Both the position numbers and the translations under genes were made by a program. The notes under the pieces are model-generated. The model searched no databases. It was not told where the DNA came from and worked only from the letters and a program-made list of their open reading frames with translations. From Absidia repens (lineage: Eukaryota; Mucoromycota; Mucoromycetes; Mucorales; Cunninghamellaceae), in assembly GCA_002105175.1 (NCBI GenBank), contig MCGE01000016.1, positions 627,501 through 691,500 of the forward strand: a DNA stretch of 64,000 nucleotides, in the 5' to 3' direction. Shown piece after piece: positions 60,452 through 64,000 of the stretch (positions are counted from its first letter, which is position 1; every line of letters starts with the position of its first letter).

Positions 60452-60802
60452 TGATAGTATTATTTTAGTAGTTTAGATCTTTTTGTTTGGACTTTTGTAT
60501 TGCTTTTTTTTTTCTTTGCTTTGATAGTTGTCTCGTACGCTGATTTTTTTTTTTATTCCCTCCCCTATTTTTTTTTTTAACCTTTAATAAATAAATCTGC
60601 TATATTTGTATACCATATTATATGCCATTGATTACATTTGTTATTTTGACTTCTTTACATGAATTGGTTGTTTTGCTGATTTGACTATCATTTCAAAAGA
60701 GAAAAAAAAAAACGACTAGTAAGCTTTTGTTGCCTCTCCCTCTCTCTTTTTTTTTTGTTTGATCGACTTTCAAAAAGGGTACTATTTTGTTTTAAAACAA
60801 CG
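60452..60802. other. Intergenic region after the nucleoside transporter
   Basis: Holds the transporter 3' UTR with AATAAA near 60588, T runs and the likely promoter of the next small gene. Nothing else is seen. Confidence 0.55.
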
Positions 60803-61522
60803 ATGCCACTCCCTTTTACCAAAGATCTCACTATGTGGTCTCCCATATCAATATTCGAAAACACATCCTATTTTTCAAATTTCTATGTGGATCAATCATC
60901 AGGGGATAACATCATCAATGAATCCTTAATGTCGACCAACCTTGACCCTTTTTCCAATTTTCAACCCATGCATGAATTTGCTACCAGCTTGCACGACAGT
61001 CAAAACGCTTGTTATTTATGCAGTTCTACTACTACCTCCACGAATCACCGCCATTTAGAGGCATCGCCGTCTGCTTTATCATTACAATCGACAGCAGCAG
61101 GGATATCACACCATTCAATGTGGCGTTATCATCAAAAGAAGACTAAGGCTGCCGCTGCCGCTCAAGCAACGCCATCCCCTCCTTTTTTAAATCATCACTG
61201 GGACTGTCAACCTCCTTCATTTCAGTCTAGAAAGGCAGCAAGTAATATGCGATGGGCAGGCCACCGTACATCATCACCCAGCACTGTACAACTATCAGAA
61301 AATCATCATAATCATCACCATCACCATCACCATCCACGTCACTATCGCTACGTTCCCCACTATAATGTAATTACCACACCAAAACCATGTTCGTCTTCCC
61401 TTTTTTCGCATGACACTGTCACCCCCTCCTGTTCGTTTTTTCAAAAATGCTGGGTGTGGTGGAAATCCATCCTCCAATTTAAGAAAAAATATATCCATCC
61501 AATACACAAAAGAAAATCATAA
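60803..61522 (+). CDS. Hypothetical His-rich protein, 239 aa
   Basis: Single open frame with no recognised domain. It starts MPLPFTKDLTMWSPISIFEN; an in-frame ATG at 60755 would add 16 residues. It contains two Cys residues spaced CYLC near residue 70, an Ala-rich run (KAAAAAQATP), a His/Asn run (NHHNHHHHHHHPRHYR) and a basic end (KKKYIHPIHKRKS). There is no signal peptide or clear membrane span. Length and composition suggest a real but poorly conserved, largely disordered protein; coding status is not certain. Confidence 0.6.
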   Translation: MPLPFTKDLTMWSPISIFENTSYFSNFYVDQSSGDNIINESLMSTNLDPFSNFQPMHEFATSLHDSQNACYLCSSTTTSTNHRHLEASPSALSLQSTAAGISHHSMWRYHQKKTKAAAAAQATPSPPFLNHHWDCQPPSFQSRKAASNMRWAGHRTSSPSTVQLSENHHNHHHHHHHPRHYRYVPHYNVITTPKPCSSSLFSHDTVTPSCSFFQKCWVWWKSILQFKKKYIHPIHKRKS

Positions 61523-61953
61523 CATGTTCCCGATTTTTTTTTTTTATGCCCGCACCCCCTCTCTTGTTCAGTGCAACCCCTCTTCAAGTTTGTATATATC
61601 AATATAGTCAAAATGTAGTCAGTTCAATGTAAAATTTCAATGTCGGTCTTGCGATCAAAATCCAACAATAACAATCCCCACACACCTCCCTTTTATTATT
61701 ATTATTATTATTATTAGTACATGAGTATATGGACAACAAACAATTTCAACAGAACAACAACAACGATCATGTTAATAGTAAAGAGAGTCTATCAAAATAA
61801 ATACAATAAATCATTCAACTTTTTTTCTATTTTTCTTTTTTTTTTTTAAAAAAAAAAAAGCTATACTAAAAAAGGGAGGATGACTATAGCTATGTACAAA
61901 GAAAATGGCAGAAAGGATACACACCAAAAGTGGGACAAAAGAAATCCATACAA
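61523..61953. other. Convergent 3' intergenic region
   Basis: Separates the His-rich gene (+) from the SLD2-like gene (-). It contains an (ATT)n microsatellite at about 61692-61716 and adjoining T and A runs at 61836-61859. No gene is seen. Confidence 0.6.
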
Positions 61954-62165
61954 TCATAGCACTGAAGGTGTAGTTTCGACATACCGAACTATATATGTAT
62001 ACATACACAACAAGAATGGAGGTGTTAAATTTTGTTGATCCTCTTTTTTTTTTTCTTTTTTTTTTTTGTTTCCATATACAAACTTACATTTGTGCAATCG
62101 AGTTTGTCGCCTTTGAGTAAACTTTTTCCGATACGTTGGCGGTGCCTCTGCTTGTCCAGCCTATT

Positions 62166-62198
<33 letters not shown>

Positions 62199-63828
62199 AA
62201 CCCCAATGGTGGTGGTGAATACAAAAATTTTCAGTCCGTACCCACTTTTTTTTTTTTTTTTTTTTTTTGAAGTTCTTACTGTATCGGTGGCGCCGGCGGT
62301 ATCAGCAAACGAATCTGTATTTTCCTCCATGAAACGTTTCAAATCGTCGTCCATGTCATCATCATCATCATCATCGTTGTCTTTGTTGTCGTAATTGTCT
62401 TGTCGTTTTTCCCCAAGCGTGCCCCGTCGTAGTGCATCCAAAATACGTTTGTGTCGACCATCGTCATCGTCCATCATTGGTGCCATAATAGTGGAGCGTG
62501 CTCGGGCACTGGCAAAAAGTCCAGGCATCACAAACGAATCAGGGTCTCCCAAATGGGTCATCAAGCTGGGGTCATAGAGTCTAAAGGGGTCCCGTTCATG
62601 TTCCGCAATAATTAATCCATCAATCTTCAATTCGTCCACCACCTCTGGTCCTGTCGATGTGGATGGGATGTCATCCATGACCATGTCAGTTTTGGTTTCC
62701 TCTTGGACCATAGAATCTATCGATGTTGCTGTTACTGTTGTAGTAGTAGTAGTAGTAGTAGTTGTAGTTGTTGTAGATGAGTCGAGCGATACGGTAGTCA
62801 TGCTGTCGTCAATGCGTGGTGTGTCGTCGAAGGCCATCTTATCCGTTTCCGTCGTCGGCGTGGAGGGTTGTGAGTCTCGTTCTGCTTTGAGGGCCGGGCT
62901 GAGTGTGTCGCGAGGTTTCCAAATCAAATGTCCAAATAACTTTTGTTCCAAAGCTGCGTTTTTCTTCTTTTTCTTCTTAAAGCTAGTGTTTCTACTTGTG
63001 CCGGCGATGGTGGAGGCGGTGGCCTTATTGTTGCTATTGTCAGCCAAAAGGAAAGGTGAAGGGGTATTGCTGTCAGAGCTTGATGTAGAATCCAACTGCG
63101 AGCTACCATTTTCTTGATCAGTAGTAGTGGTGTCACCAGAAGTGGTTCCTGTACCAGGACGAAGAGAATCTTGTTGGGAGCCGCTGAGCCAGAAAGAGTC
63201 TGCATCCATTGTTGTCGTACTGCTGCGTGTATTGGTATTGGAAGTAGTTGAGGTTGCTGACGATGTATTGTTGTTCACGCTGGCTTCAAAATCAAGTGAG
63301 GTTGTTGGTCGTTCTATATGGTCCACATACTTCATTCGAGAGAGTCGATGGCTAGGTGATCGGATATATTCCACAGATGCATGGCTACCTCGTCGCCGTT
63401 TTTGAGAAGGTGACAGTGGCTGTGAGCTTGACGATGATGATGGACTGAAAGCTTTGGTCGTTTCTTGTGGCATGAGATCATGTTGCTGTGAATCAAAGGA
63501 TATAGGTTGAGAAAGTGACTGAGAATCTGGACATTCCGCCGATAGCAGTCGCAGTTGCTTTTTCTTCGCATTGTAGTCCTTGTAAACACGTTCTGATATG
63601 GTAAAATCAAAAATAATGTGTATAAAAAGGTAGTTTGTTCGTCAGTCATTCAGTCAGTGTAATGATTTCATTCTAAGGCAATATACATACCTACTTTTGG
63701 CCGTTCTTGAATGTCCTTTATGGTCGGTTTTCGTTTGTGAGTCTTGAAGAATCCATGTTCCCAATCCTTCAAACCTTTTTGATTTTGTTGAGTTCCCCTT
63801 GGCGTCGAACTATGTTTTCAGTATTCAT
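61954..63828 (-). CDS. SLD2: SLD2/DRC1-like DNA replication initiation factor (1-nt frameshift here)
   Basis: Sld2 is a CDK target that helps load the replicative helicase; its N-terminus is shared with metazoan RecQL4. Exons: 63828-63691, 63592-62280, 62160-62088 and probably 61988-61954. The N-terminal motif is visible as LKDWEHGFFKTHKRKPTIKD followed by ERPKVERVYKDYNAKKKQL. The middle is long, Ser/Thr-rich and acidic with many SP/TP sites, fitting CDK control. A late basic motif reads APPTYRKKFTQRRQTRLHK. The start MNTENIVRRQGELNKIKK is one base out of frame with LKDWEHG; one more base at 63774-63780 restores it and the exons then total 519 aa. The last exon is uncertain: reading through the GTAAGT at 62087 instead ends at 62025 after a poly-Lys tail. 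Confidence 0.8.
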
Positions 63829-64000
63829 CGAAACAACAATGCCGTTTTCAAAATACAAATATGTAAAAAAAGAAAAGAGAAAAAAGGAATAAAGGAGACA
63901 AAAACGTAGAATGCGAGTGTATAATTTTTTTATTTTCAAATAGCGCGCGCGACACTTTTTTCGTGACCAGATCAAGTGATATTTATTTTTTGTGAGTAAA
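63829..64000. promoter_or_regulatory. Upstream region of the SLD2-like gene
   Basis: AT-rich 172 bp with a GCGCGCGCG patch (63943-63951) whose CG steps resemble MCB-like cell-cycle elements only loosely. The window ends here, so the promoter may be incomplete. Confidence 0.35.

Noticed and set aside
62659..63117. Plus-strand 152-aa ORF antisense to the SLD2-like gene
   Set aside because: It mirrors Thr/Ser-rich codons of the minus-strand exon as Val/Ser-rich sequence; the minus-strand frame carries the conserved Sld2 motifs.
1..64000. tRNA, rRNA and CRISPR arrays
   Set aside because: I looked for T-loop GTTCGA contexts with acceptor-stem pairing, rRNA-like blocks and regularly spaced repeats, and found none that hold up. 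A covariance-model scan would be needed to exclude divergent tRNAs.

Overview
This window is nuclear DNA from a fungus. The genes are packed on both strands and almost all are split by short introns (about 50-130 bp, GTAAGT-like donors, T-rich tracts before the acceptor). Intergenic DNA is AT-rich and full of homopolymers, and AATAAA-type signals follow many genes. Gene content points to an early-diverging filamentous lineage, most likely Mucoromycota: a complete fungal-type adenylate cyclase, an SSK2-type MAPKKK, a Boi-type SH3-SAM-PH protein with an added CH domain, a FYRN/FYRC protein and a MEF2-type MADS factor. The species cannot be named from the sequence.

Layout. 0.2-10.1 kb: CCT8 (+), 3-hydroxyanthranilate dioxygenase (+), MEF2-type MADS factor (-), SpoU/TrmH methyltransferase (-), cytochrome P450 (+). 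10.1-15.8 kb: gene-poor and repeat-rich, with two copies of a dispersed repeat, a decayed or unrecognised gene-like stretch and tandem repeats. 15.8-24.8 kb: COX17 (-) diverging from an unrecognised 172-aa gene (+), then an 11-exon adenylate cyclase (-). 26.4-37.1 kb: FYR protein (-), Boi-like polarity protein (-), SSK2-like MAPKKK (+). 37.1-47.3 kb: repeat copy C, a degenerate mitochondrial PDK/BCKDK-like protein (-), ATF1-type bZIP (-), AVT-type amino-acid transporter (+). 47.3-54.7 kb: repeat copy D, proline iminopeptidase (-) diverging from ribosomal protein RPL23 (+), a complex I subunit (+). 54.7-64 kb: repeat copy E, equilibrative nucleoside transporter (+), a His-rich hypothetical protein (+) and an SLD2-like replication factor (-).

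Several genes belong to signalling and growth control: the cAMP producer CYR1, the stress-MAPK activator SSK2, the ATF1-type factor that such a cascade usually targets, a MEF2/RLM1-type factor and a Boi-type polarity scaffold. They are separate transcription units, and nothing in the sequence shows a co-regulated cluster.

Two things stand out. First, five copies of a dispersed non-coding repeat share a well-conserved core that can fold into a hairpin; some copies have an upstream CACGTG, and the 3' part carries iterated AATAAA modules. Second, four otherwise conserved genes (COX17, FYR, ATF1, SLD2) each lack exactly one base. That looks more like consensus indel error than biology, but it breaks all four reading frames as given. 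All gene models here were built by hand from splice-site phase and family knowledge; no similarity search was run.
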